From positions 26,704,621 through 26,768,620 of the forward strand of contig OY482852.1 in NCBI GenBank assembly GCA_960531495.1: a stretch of DNA of 64,000 nucleotides, given 5' to 3'. Position 1 is the stretch's first letter; each line of letters opens with the position of its first letter. A program made the translations under genes and the position numbers. This stretch comes from Zeus faber (Eukaryota > Chordata > Actinopteri > Zeiformes > Zeidae). Shown here piece by piece: positions 28,001-37,772 of this stretch. The notes beneath the pieces are model-generated. The model had not been told where the DNA came from. It saw only the letters and a list, made by a program, of their open reading frames with translations, and did not search any database.

Positions 28001-31000
28001 AGAAGCTACGCTGAAGTGTGGCCATGTCCTGGCCATGCCATGTCCAAAAACAAAAAATAAGTGTGGACATGTTAAGGACGGAGAGAGATGGTCACTAAAC
28101 AGGGCCGCGGTATTATCGGCCATTTTTGGCCATAATACTGTGCAATGGCACCGCCTCAGGGTACCAGGATGGATAATCCACTATGAGTAACAAAATGATA
28201 TCCGCAAGCACTGCGGTCTAACGGCCCAATGAGGTCCATACCGAGTCTTTCGAAATGCACCTCCACTAGGGGGTAGGGGCCTCAGCGATGCTCTTGGTGT
28301 AGCTGGAGGGTTGACCAATTGGCACTCAGGACACAGCGCACCACTGGCATATATCTGCCCAAATACCCAGCCAATAGAAGCGGGCCATTATCAGGTTATG
28401 GTGAGTGGCCTGGAAGAGCTCTTTGGTACTAAGAACTGGGTTATTTTCTCTCCTGTCTGAGTGTGAGGGCTTACTCGATATAACCTGTCCCTAATCACGG
28501 AAAAATAAGGGTGAGTGAGCGTGGCGTCTGGGTGCATCAATACGCCATCAATTTTAACTACCGCGTCAAAGGCCCCGCGACTGATCCAGCCAACAATCCT
28601 CCATGGGGAAGGTCCAGGGGACCGGGGAAGATCCCACTTCTGCCGCTCCGGACCCATCGATCCGCTGTCGACCCCTCCGCCTCACCACGCAACACTCACA
28701 TCTCCCTACTGACCGTGAGCACTGCCCCCCAGCCTCTCTCATCAACACCTCAAACCCCGGCCAATTCGTACCCAAAATCAGGAAGTGCGACAGGCGGGAA
28801 CTAACTGCAGCCTTCACATATGCTTTTTCCCCTTGTGACAAATTTCGAGACAGACTATCTGGTCGAACCAGGAGTTATTGGACCATAGTCTGAGTCCAGC
28901 AAAGCTTGATGTTTACCCCCTTGTAGCCTTACCAGTACTTGGTGGGCCCCTTCCTGACCAGGGGAGGGGTCGGGCGGTCCGGCGACCTGGACCACCTTGC
29001 CGAGTTCCATCCGGGGGCAGTCCCAGTGGTCGTGGCAGGGCCGCCCGCAGTGGCCAGACGTTTGCACAGCTCCCTGATTTCCCGCGGCAGCACAGCCCTG
29101 GGAGCTTATGGGGGACAGAGAAGGCACGGGAAGGGAGACAGCGTCCCTTGGCACCACAGGACCCGGCTGGTAGGCATCCGCCCTCCCCGGGGCTGGCGGG
29201 AGGGGGACCGTGCAGGAAAGAAAAGAGGCGTCCCGCGACACCCATGGGCGGGGCAGAGCCCCGGACATTCTCCTCCGGGATGGGCTGGGGACCTGGCGAG
29301 TCCGGCATGTCCTGGGGTCGGACGGGAGGCCGGTCCTCTGGCCGGCTCCTGGTTGCGGCATGCTCTAGCACTGCCTCCTCGTGGCGCTGGTGTGGTGATC
29401 ATGCTCCTTGGTCTGCCACATATAAATTAAAGTAAGTTTTGGGAATACAATTTCCCAATGTGGCACAATACTATAGTTGAGCTAAAGTGATAACTGATAA
29501 TAAAAGATAAATAAATAACTACTTATAACTCTTGAAGGGAGGGAGGGAGAGGGGGAGAGAAATAAATGTGCCAAACTTTCAAATGAGTCTAATTACAGCT
29601 TTATTTTAACCAGATTTCCCTGCTGCTGCCAAGATGATTCTGTTTATAGTGACAACATGGCCCAGTGTCCTCTCGCAAAGTAGTACACTTTGCAAAGCTG
29701 TACACGCTGTCGCAAAACTAAAAGCACCAGAAGAGATCGTCAGCTGCCTTTCAACTTACCTTGACTGGGATAAGGTAAGGGTCCATTTCTACGGGGGGTA
29801 AAAATGGTTCAGGTGCCTATTTTAAATGGTTACAATGGACTCCAAACTGTTTCAGATCAACCACTCCTGCCTAAATTAGTGTCTTTCTTATCTTGAATTT
29901 GCCCTAAAATACAGTTCTGTTAATTTATTCTTATTTTCTTTCCCCTAGTGCCCTCCCTGTGACATCGAACAGTTGATTTCCACGACGCTCTCTGAGCTTC
30001 GGGCCGGGAAACGGCTGTCTTTTGAAAAACACAATCGTTATGGGAACGACTTAGGCGCCGAGGCTTGGGACTGTGTCTACACACTGGACCTACTATGCAC
30101 GCACAAGAAGTGGAAGTGGACCTATGACAATGTATTGGGGTGAGAATATCCTCTATATATGGTCTCCCAGACTCATATGTATTTAATAGGAACTAGTTTT
30201 TTAAAGTGAACCAACATTACAAAGGTATAAAAGCTGTACTGATCTTCTGCATGTTGGCAGAAAGGAGCTTTGGCCGCTGATGAACTCTTGGGTGGCGCAG
30301 CCCAGAGACCAACAGGCACCAATATCTGATGTCACCATCACCACAGTCCTCCGACTCATCGGTCAGTTGTACTTTCTAATCCACTGGGATTTTGTTTTGT
30401 CTGTGATCAAGGAAAATTGTCTTTACAATAATCCCACTGAGAAAGTTAGCTGAGAAAGTTGAACATTTGCATTTAATTTCCACTTTTTTTTTTCTGATAT
30501 TCTCCCCTCAAGGGGAGAATATCACTTTGTAGTCCAGAAGGTTTTGTGGAGATAAACAGCAGTTTGTCACTATTTTGCTGGAGGAAATGTATTATGCCAG
30601 GGAAATTTAATCCACATTTAATCCACTATTCCACACTTATAATGGTAGATGACAATAAGATAGGTAGATTGATCGATAGATACTGTATATATACGAATAT
30701 AAATAATAGACAATGAGATCAATCATGATCCCATGGCACCTGTCAAAGGGGTGGGATATATAAGGCGGCAAGTGAACAGTCAGTTCTTGAAGTTGATGTG
30801 TTGGAGGCAGAAAAAATGGGAAAGTGTGAGGATCTGAGAGACTTTGACAAGGGCCAAATTGTGATTGCTAGACAACTGTGTCAGAGCATCTCCAATAGGC
30901 AGGCCTTGTGGGGTTTTCCCAGTTTACAGTGGTTAGTACCTACCAGAAGTGGTCCAAGGAAGGACAGGTGAGCTGGTCATGGGCGCCCAAGGCTCATTGA

Positions 31001-32282
31001 TGCGCATGGGGAGCAAAGGCCCGTCTGGCCCGATCCCACAGAAGAGCTACTGTAGCACAAATTTCTGTAAAAGTTAATGTTGGCGATGATATAAGGGTGT
31101 CAGAACACACAGTGCATCGCAGCTTTTTGTGTGTGTCTTATTGGCTGTGTAGCCGCAGACCGGTCAGAGTGCTCATGCTGACCCCTGTCCACCGCCGAAA
31201 GCGCCTACAATGGGCAATGAGCGTCAGAACTGGACCATGGAGCAATGGAAGAAGGTGGCCTGGTCTGATTATTCATGTTTTCTATATCATGTGGATGGCC
31301 GGGTGCATGTGCATTGTTTACCTGGGGAAGAGATGGCACCAGGATGCACTATGGGAAGAAGGCAAGCCAGCTGAGGCAGCGATGCTCTGGGCAATGTTCT
31401 GCTGGAAACATTGGGTCCTGGCATCATGTGGATGTTACTTTGATACAAAGCACCTACATAAACATTGTGGCAGACCAGTACTGGCAACGGTATTCCCTCA
31501 TGGCAGTGGCCTCATTCAGTAGGATAATGTGCCCTGCCACACTACAAAAAATTGTTCAGGAACGGTTAAGGGAACATGACAACGGATTCAAGGTGTTGAC
31601 TTGGCCTCCAAATTCCCCAGATCTGAATCTGATTGAGCGGCAGAGGTCTTGTGAAGTCCATGCCTTGATGGGTCAGAGCTGTGTGACGAAGAATGAATTT
31701 TCTTCTTCTGTATATTGGAATAATTGGAACACACAGGCCTGCAATGAAATGTTGTTTTCCTTCTTTGGTTCTCCTAATTAGGACGACTCGGACATCAAGG
31801 ACTCAAGGAAAAATGCGTTCCTTCCGTGTTGACTGTTGCCAACGTCATCAACACCTTCGGTCGACATGGAAAATCTGAAGGTATATGGACAGGAAAAGGC
31901 TGTCATTTAAGGCCCCTCAAGTTTGGGGCCCTTTTTGCTTCTGTACATTTTGTAACCAGTGTGTTGAACCTATAGAAGAGAGCCCCATGTGGACAGACGG
32001 TGTACTGCACTGCAAAAAATTGACATGGTGCAGTTTTAAGTCATGTGGTAAATAGTCCGACTAGATTTCTCACTGTGACCCCCCCACCCCTCTGTTCAAG
32101 GTGTGCCGTGGGAAGTCCAATTGGCAGCCGTGTACTGCATCTACGAGCTATCTCCTAGCAACCCCAAGCAGGCCCTGGAAGCCCTGGCGGAGTGGAGGGG
32201 AGAAACGACACAGAGCGTCCCCCCCGCCGTCACCAGCTGCATTAACCAGATAGCCTCTGTATGCAGACAGGTTAAGAGCTAA
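17853..32282 (+). CDS. ice1: ICE1, scaffold subunit of the little elongation complex
   Basis: ICE1 (KIAA0947) scaffolds the nuclear complex that stimulates Pol II transcription of snRNA genes. The start MMPGEN matches the family's MMPGE. Coding exons: 17853-17942, 18544-18602, 19090-19124, 19262-19280, 19824-19935, 20059-20135, 20228-20265, 20387-20469, 20618-20694, 22333-22370, 22479-22561, 22669-22705, 22924-22980, 23104-23187, 23298-23707, 23792-26380, 26479-26647, 29614-29774, 29949-30139, 30261-30361, 31782-31880, 32101-32282. All phases close: 4791 nt, 1596 residues. The N-terminal 30-250 or so is coiled coil (LNEYV..LKQKI, EYQEKCDEL). A large, poorly conserved exon carries [11 protein letters not shown] near residue 992 and [15 protein letters not shown] near 1110. 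The conserved C-terminus starts near 1260 (FPVIRSH) and continues with [20 protein letters not shown] and LSPSNP. The protein is shorter than human ICE1. Intron 3 is AT-AC type. Confidence 0.95.
18111..18157 (+). repeat. CA dinucleotide microsatellite in ice1 intron 1
   Basis: A pure (CA)n run of about 47 bases. Confidence 0.95.
19031..19062 (+). repeat. CTAT tetranucleotide microsatellite in ice1 intron 2
   Basis: Eight units of CTAT, lying about 28 bases upstream of exon 3. Confidence 0.92.
19125..19261 (+). promoter_or_regulatory. ice1: U12-type AT-AC intron of ice1 (intron 3)
   Basis: The intron begins ATATCCTTTT, an exact match to the U12 5' splice-site consensus. TTCCTTGAC at 19243-19251 matches the U12 branch-site consensus TTCCTTRAC. 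The intron ends AC, 11 nt after the presumed branch A at 19250, which is the short spacing typical of minor introns. Length is 137 bp. Splicing here joins phase-1 G to AG and gives CDEL, as in the human protein. If the intron is retained, a stop appears at 19136-19138, four codons past the conserved TGT. Confidence 0.9.
19262..19280 (+). CDS. ice1: 19-nt ice1 microexon
   Basis: This exon lies between the AC acceptor of the minor intron and a normal GTATGT donor. It supplies the residues ELHRSQ with split codons at both ends (phase 1 in, phase 2 out) and links EYQEKCD to SETMKLQ in frame. It is listed separately because it is too short to be found by open-frame scanning. Confidence 0.85.
19520..19590 (-). 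mobile_element. CR1/L2-like LINE 3' tail fragment in ice1 intron 4
   Basis: The sequence around ATTTGTCAAATACATATAC and CATATATGCAGTGAAATG closely matches the 3' tail of the LINE at 62753-63562, in the same orientation (element sense on the - strand). Only the tail is visible. Similar AATGGTAGATGA sequence occurs at about 19592 and again at about 30640. Confidence 0.6.
21399..22255. mobile_element. hAT-like non-autonomous element in ice1 intron 9
   Basis: The ends are CAGGGCTCAACACTAAC and the imperfect inverse GTCACTGTCGAGCCCTG, with 14 of 17 positions matching. CAGGG-type termini are common in hAT elements. Internal GGTTGCC motifs recur near both ends. There is no transposase frame. The flanking 8-mers do not match, so a target-site duplication is not confirmed and the family call is tentative. 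Confidence 0.55.
26858..29405 (-). mobile_element. Ty3/Gypsy fossil, Gmr1-like, in ice1 intron 17
   Basis: A broken LTR-retrotransposon copy lies antisense to ice1. Reading the - strand from the right, one passes a gag end and protease-like part (about 29.4-28.7 kb), an integrase N-terminal part (about 28.66-28.1 kb), then reverse transcriptase (about 28.07-27.07 kb, with [24 protein letters not shown] and [10 protein letters not shown]) and the start of RNase H (to about 26.86 kb, with [10 protein letters not shown]). Integrase ahead of reverse transcriptase is the order known from the fish Gmr1 group and differs from ordinary Ty3/Gypsy. No LTRs are recognised at either end. There are many breaks and the copy looks old and inactive. 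Confidence 0.85.
30496..30523. repeat. Perfect 12-bp hairpin in ice1 intron 20
   Basis: GATATTCTCCCC and its exact inverse GGGGAGAATATC are separated by the four bases TCAA. The surrounding sequence is unremarkable. Confidence 0.9.
30740..31700 (+). mobile_element. Broken Tc1-like DNA transposon in ice1 intron 20
   Basis: The sequence follows the well-known fish Tc1 transposase gene. The start is at 30816 ([16 protein letters not shown]), then come helix-turn-helix remnants, VSEHTVHRS near 31100, [17 protein letters not shown] at about 31156, MAPGCTMG-type sequence near 31335 and [12 protein letters not shown] near 31603-31640. It is 5'-terminated by the usual leader (GTGAACAGTCAGTTCTTGAAG). 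Several frameshifts and a deletion between the last Glu motif and the C-terminal part make it inactive. It occupies most of the 1.4 kb intron and ends within about 90 bp of ice1 exon 21. Confidence 0.9.
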
Positions 32283-33447
32283 AACCAGAAGAAGACTGCA
32301 TGTCCACCTCTGATGTCTAGACGGATGCCCTCGCCCTTTAAATCCAACCGTGGCAATGCGACGTTCAGGCCTCAAAAGCAATTGTGTGATTTGTTGCTCT
32401 GCAAAAAAAAAACACTCCCACCAAACGTACATTTTTTTTTCCTTTTTAATGTTTGAATTGTACGATTTATATAAGGAATTGTTCTCCTAGAAAATTTGTA
32501 ACAGAAAAAAACAATTAACTGTCCTATCCAAACACTTATTTGACGCGCTAGATTTAATGTGCTAAGATATGGTGTCAGTTTATTTCCTGGTATTATATTA
32601 TTCCCTGCGTTGTGTTAAAGATTTTAAGGTGGAAAATCTTGGCTTTGAAATATTTCTGCACCTGACCCACTCCGAGAAATCATTTTTGAAGAGAATGAAG
32701 GCTTTGTTTTATAGGAAGTGCCTATTTTAGAAAGCCAGCACTTTACACTGAACTAGCGACGCTCATTCACAATGTCCTACTTCTACTAAAACCAAACCTC
32801 CACCCCGCACTGCTTGCCGCAAGGAAAATAATCGAACGGCACTTGAAAAGTAAAACAGTCTACACTTTATACATGGTGTCTGCTGTTCTAAACACGTTTA
32901 AAAACAAGAAGGTTGATTGTCAAAACTCAGTGCCTTATAATAAGTTGTACATTTGTGCATCAGTACAGTTTTGCATATTATATTTATTAGTTCTGGGTTA
33001 GGGTTAGGTTGTTTTTTTTCTACATTAACATTGACACGGCAGACATATGTTTTAGTGTTTTCTGCATTCATTTGTATTGACAGTTAAACTTGGGTTTTAA
33101 TCAACGCAGATAGTGTTTAAAATAACTTCATTTGAACTTGCTGAAACTTCCAGACACCTTGTAGTGATACATCCGTGAGGATGGTTGGATGTTGGTTCTT
33201 TCTCAGGTTATACTCATGTTGTACACAAATGTACTTTTTATGTCAAATTTGTAAAGAATGTGTGGATTTTGTAAATGCATTGTACAGTAAATCGATCAGA
33301 GATTATTTAAATTTTCACATAAAAATTAAACTTCATGCATTCTCTTATTGTGGATAATTAAAGTGAAACTGAAAAAAAGGCATTTTATGACTATAAGCCT
33401 TTGTCTTATCTTGCTTGGCACGGTACGGTGTCATAAATGTTAATAAA
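32283..33447 (+). other. ice1: ice1 3' UTR
   Basis: AT-rich sequence follows the ice1 stop. Candidate polyadenylation signals are ATTAAA at 33325-33330 and AATAAA at 33442-33447. No other coding signal is seen. Which signal is used cannot be told from sequence. Confidence 0.5.
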
Positions 33448-34480
33448 TTAGTGACCGAGGGGTTGCCAGGTCATGCAAACAGCTCCAATGTGAAAACTGC
33501 CCATGCCTAGGCACTTTAATGATGTGTTTCATCACAGAAAGGCCGCTTTATAGTTGTGTGTTGAATTGCCGCCGTAGTTATGCAGTGGATCTGCACATCA
33601 CCAGCAGAGACCGCAAGAAGGACCTGGATGCAGACAAAATGGTGAACAACTGTAGGTTGACAAAGTCGCGTGACGTCAGCAGCGGAAGCTAGCGTGAACA
33701 TCTGCATTGAGTCTAGGGATGTTTTAAAATTCAATGTTGTCCATCAGATTTTGATATATGAAAGAATCCAGCAAGCGTAGGCAACTATTTAGACGTGTCT
33801 GACCATAACCAACCATCTATAGTGTAGGGCCTGGCTTAATCACTGTCTGGCAAACCAGCTCATAATGTCGGCTGTGTGTGTGTGTTATTGGTTAATTGGT
33901 TATTGGTTACTTTAAAATAACAATCTAGAATGACCCAAAATAATACAAACATTGAATTTATACATAAAAATTTAAGTGCAATGTGACAAAACTAAGGAGG
34001 AAATAAAGAATTCAGAATAAAACTGGTGAACTTCAGAGAGAAAACAACTTGCGAAGAGATTCACGTGCGGAGCAACAAGATGGAGTTTGAGGCTGATTGA
34101 TATTCCAGGAAAAGTTGGAGAAGACACAAGAAAAGATGGTCATTGTAGAGGGGCAGCGAGAGGCGGTGGATACAGGAAGGAAAGGACAACCTGAAAAAAC
34201 ACACAGAGGACAATTATAATCCAGTTCGGGATGAGAACTGTTGGGGATGAGCTGTGGAAGAGATAGGAGACATGGGACAGTCTGCAGCGAGATGCACATG
34301 CAATACAGAGACGACTTTTCCAAGGGAGTCCAGGAGGGAGCGCTCCTGAAGGAAGGACACAAGTTGATCCACAAGCGAAGAGTGGACCTCGAATAAACAA
34401 GCGCTATTGGGTTTTGTTTTGTTCTAAACAGGGGTGCTGATGTAGTCACATTTTTCTATGTTTTAATCAAAGGCTTTGAG
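33448..34480. other. Intergenic stretch with no gene seen
   Basis: About 1 kb of unassigned sequence. The - strand frame at 34033-34449 lacks any recognisable domain, and its position just before a LINE fragment suggests it belongs to repeat DNA. Confidence 0.35.
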
Positions 34481-34485
34481 GGTTA

Positions 34486-36545
34486 TTGCACGAAACATGT
34501 ATGATAAAGACTAAGTTACTCGTTCCTGCGCATCGTAAAAAAAATAAAAAGCGCATTCCTTACCGGTTAAATGTTGTCTTTTATATCTTTAAACACTATG
34601 GGGGTCTACAAATAATGCTAAATGTAAGGCAACTTTTATTTTTGGAAGGAACTAAAGGCCAATTGTGTTTTCTCGCAAGAGACTCATTCAGTTGAGTCGT
34701 GAATTCTGGAAACTGCAATTGGGGGGATTCTATTTTCTTTAGTCATGCAGCGTCGCACTCGGCTGGCGTAATGATCCTGTTTAACAGGTTCCCTGGCAAT
34801 GTGATTAACCACAGAAGTGATACTAATGGTCATTGGCTTATGGTGGCCTTGGAAATGAATGGGGTTAACGATATTGTGTTATGTGTATATGGCTGTAACC
34901 ATGAAGCTAAGAACAAAAAACTTTTCTCATCTTTGTGTAAGCTGTCAGAGTAATGGAAAGTGTTTTACGCAACTGATAAAATCATAATTGGAGGGGATTT
35001 TAATTTGGTTCATCATCTCTGGTTCGACCATTTTCCATCAAGGGGACAGTGTCATAACTATGATGAAATTACAGTATAAGTGATTTGGTAATGAAAGCAA
35101 GTTTGATGGATTATTTGAGAATGAAAAATCCCATCACTACACAATACACATGGTTTAATGCATCTCATAATGGCCAATGCTCAAGGAAAGACTATTGGTT
35201 CATCTAAAAAATGTTTTAATTAATGTCTCTAAGTGTGAAATCTCAGCATTGCCTCTAACTGACAGTGTGTAATCTTGTTGTCCTCTTCGTTGTGTATGTG
35301 TCGGTCTATCCTTAAATCCTACCTGTAAATTCAATAATAACCTATTGGAAAATGTAGATTTTTGCAGAGAAGTCCAACAAATGATTGAAGAAATTGTTGA
35401 ATTGGAATTGTCAGTTTTGAGTAAATGGGATTGGTTCAAATTTAAAGTTTGACAGGTTGCACTTACAGTAAGGCAAGCAAATATTCTCCTAAACTTATAA
35501 AGCAGAAACAGCGAGACGTTACTAGTGATATCAACAAATTATGTTGAAAAGCTGATTTAACATCGGAAGAACATGTTGAATTAAACAGCCTTCAATCAGA
35601 ATTAGATAATGACTATTTGGAAAAAATAAGGGAGTATATATACGTTCAAGAGTTCATTGGATTGAGGAAGGTGAAAATAATTCTTAATTTGTTTTGTCAG
35701 GAGACAAGACAAACAAAAAATAAAATCCAAAAGTTGCTTATTAATGGTGTTACTATTGAAAATCAAGACCAAGTAAATGGGGAAATAAGAGTTTAATTTT
35801 ATAGCAACTTGTATGAATCCAACTTTTCTAAGGAAAATTGCCTTTTTCTTTTAGATAAAATTAGGGAATTAAGATGATGGATGATTAATTCATGCAACAC
35901 ACTGAGGATAAGCTTAGAATCGAATAGTTAAATGGAGCAATACTGCAGATGTCTAATGGGAAGTCAACAGGACTTGACGGTTTAACCACAGAGTTTTACA
36001 CGTTTTTTTTGGAGTGATATCAGAGAGCTGCTTTACTCTGCCTTCTTAGAATGAATTCAGCAAGAAATCCTTCTCCCACTATGAAGCAAGAGAAGATAAA
36101 GGTAAACTTTCATTGGACAATTGGAGATTGATAACTTTATCATGTGATGATTACAAACTATTGCCGATGTTTATGCAAACAGATAAAACAAGGTGTCCGC
36201 GCAAATAGACGATGAATGTCAATCGGCCTTGATTAAGGGTAGAAGTATAAATAATCATATCAGGCGATATGTGATATGCTTGATTATTGAGATTTAATTG
36301 ATACCGATAGTTTTGTGTTATTTCTTGATTTTTATACGACATTTGTTACCGTTGAACCTTCCTTTTTATTGGAAGCGTTACACTTCTTGGGTTTTGGAGA
36401 AATCAATTGCAATATAATTAAGAAGTTTTACACTGACATACAACGTTTTGTATGCCTGAGCCCTGAAATGACCACTAGGATCAAGGTTCTACTAGTATTC
36501 AGCAAGGGTTTCCAATCTTTCCAAAATTATTTATTTTGACCATTT
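34486..36545 (+). mobile_element. L1/Tx1-type LINE fragment
   Basis: Scattered frames encode an endonuclease region (IFFSHAASHSAGVMILFN at about 34729, IIGGDFNLVHH at about 34984, then DYW near 35190) and a decayed reverse transcriptase (MSNGKSTGLDGLTTEFY near 35950, LDNWRLITLSCDDYKLL near 36113, VLFLDFYTTFVTVEPSF near 36316, then a GF.S.KLFIL-like end near 36530). Many stops and frameshifts show it is dead. Its reading ends abruptly where the LTR-like repeat pair begins. Confidence 0.75.
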
Positions 36546-36578
36546 TGACCTGAAATACAAGGTGTGGCGTGGGGGTGG

Positions 36579-37772
36579 TGTGGTTTGAGCAGCCACACAT
36601 GTCTTGGGTCTAGGTAATTGGGCCCAGGATCAGTGTGGCTGTACACCTGTTGCTTGTGAGAGTAATCAATGAGCAACTGATAAAACCCCCATTCCCACAC
36701 TCACACAGGAGAGGAGCCCTTGTCATGACATGTTGTCCATCTGCTCTAGACTTGTTCCACCTTGCCCACTCTGTACAGTAAACTGGTACTTTTCAACCCC
36801 ATCACCTGTGTCTCTGTGTAGGAGGGCCCTGAAAACGTCAGTTGGGTGGAATGTGGGAGGCGAAACTTCCACAGTGGCACGTGAACAGAGACTCCAGCAC
36901 GGGGAAGGGACACAGAAGGGCCATCCAAAGACGCCCTGGAGCCACTAGTGGATCAATGGGCGGCCACAGCACCAGCCCTCTCCCGACTGGCAGCAGCCAC
37001 ACCCAGGACGTCCAGTGGAGGAACGAGGGAGAAGCAACCGCAGCAACCACCACGGGTAACCGCATGCGGCTAGCTGCTCCGCCCAGCAGCCACCGCCGGG
37101 ACCATCCAGCAGCCCAGCAGCCAGGCCACCCCTCCAAGCAGCCAAGCGCAGCCCACCTCCGCCAGCCAGCACAACAGGCCGAGGCCCCACGTTCCGGAAG
37201 GAAGGAGGAGATAGTCTACTTCGTCGCCCTGAGGGAGGGTCGCCGATGGACCATGCTGTTCCAGGGAACCAGGCCCCCTGGAAAGGGACCGGTTCAGTTT
37301 TGTTGTACATTTTTGTTGGTTTGAGGTATGGGAACCCTATTTCAGAGTCCAGTGTTTTATTATTATACGGTATAGGAAACCTGTGTCAGAGAATGTAGTT
37401 TTAGGTATGGGAACTCTGTTTCAGAGTTCAGGCATTTTCTTTTTCCCCCCTTCTGTTTGGGGGGCGGGGGGTGTGGGGTGTGGGGGGTGTGGGGGGTGGG
37501 TGGGTGGGTGGGTATGTGTTGTGATTTGAGCAGCCACACGTGTCTTGGGTCCAGGTAATTGGTCCCAGAATCTGTGTGGCTGTACGCCTGTTTCTCGTGA
37601 GAGTAATCAACGAGCAACTAGTAAAACCCCCATCCCCACACACTGGAGAGGAGCACTTGTCATGACACATTCTCAATCTGCTCTGGGCTTGTTGCACCTT
37701 GCCCACTCTCTAAACTGAACTGGTATTTTTCAACCCCATCACTTGTGTCTCTGCGTTGGAGGGCCCTGAAAA
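36579..37772 (+). mobile_element. LTR-like direct repeat pair with internal segment
   Basis: Two direct repeats of about 255 bp, at 36579-36835 and 37520-37772, start TGTGGTTTGAGCAGCC and TGTGATTTGAGCAGCC and end GGGCCCTGAAAA. By eye they agree at close to nine positions in ten. They flank about 680 bp that holds a Pro/Gln/Arg-rich open frame (36842-37324) with no recognised domain and a G-rich tract just before the right repeat. This looks like a small or internally reduced LTR element, possibly inserted into the LINE at its left. The ends are not a clean TG...CA and no target duplication is seen, so a tandem duplication remains possible. It appears old and inactive. Confidence 0.45.

Noticed and set aside
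31097-31781. Two open frames (141 and 168 codons) in ice1 intron 20
   Set aside because: They are out-of-frame pieces of a dead Tc1 transposase.
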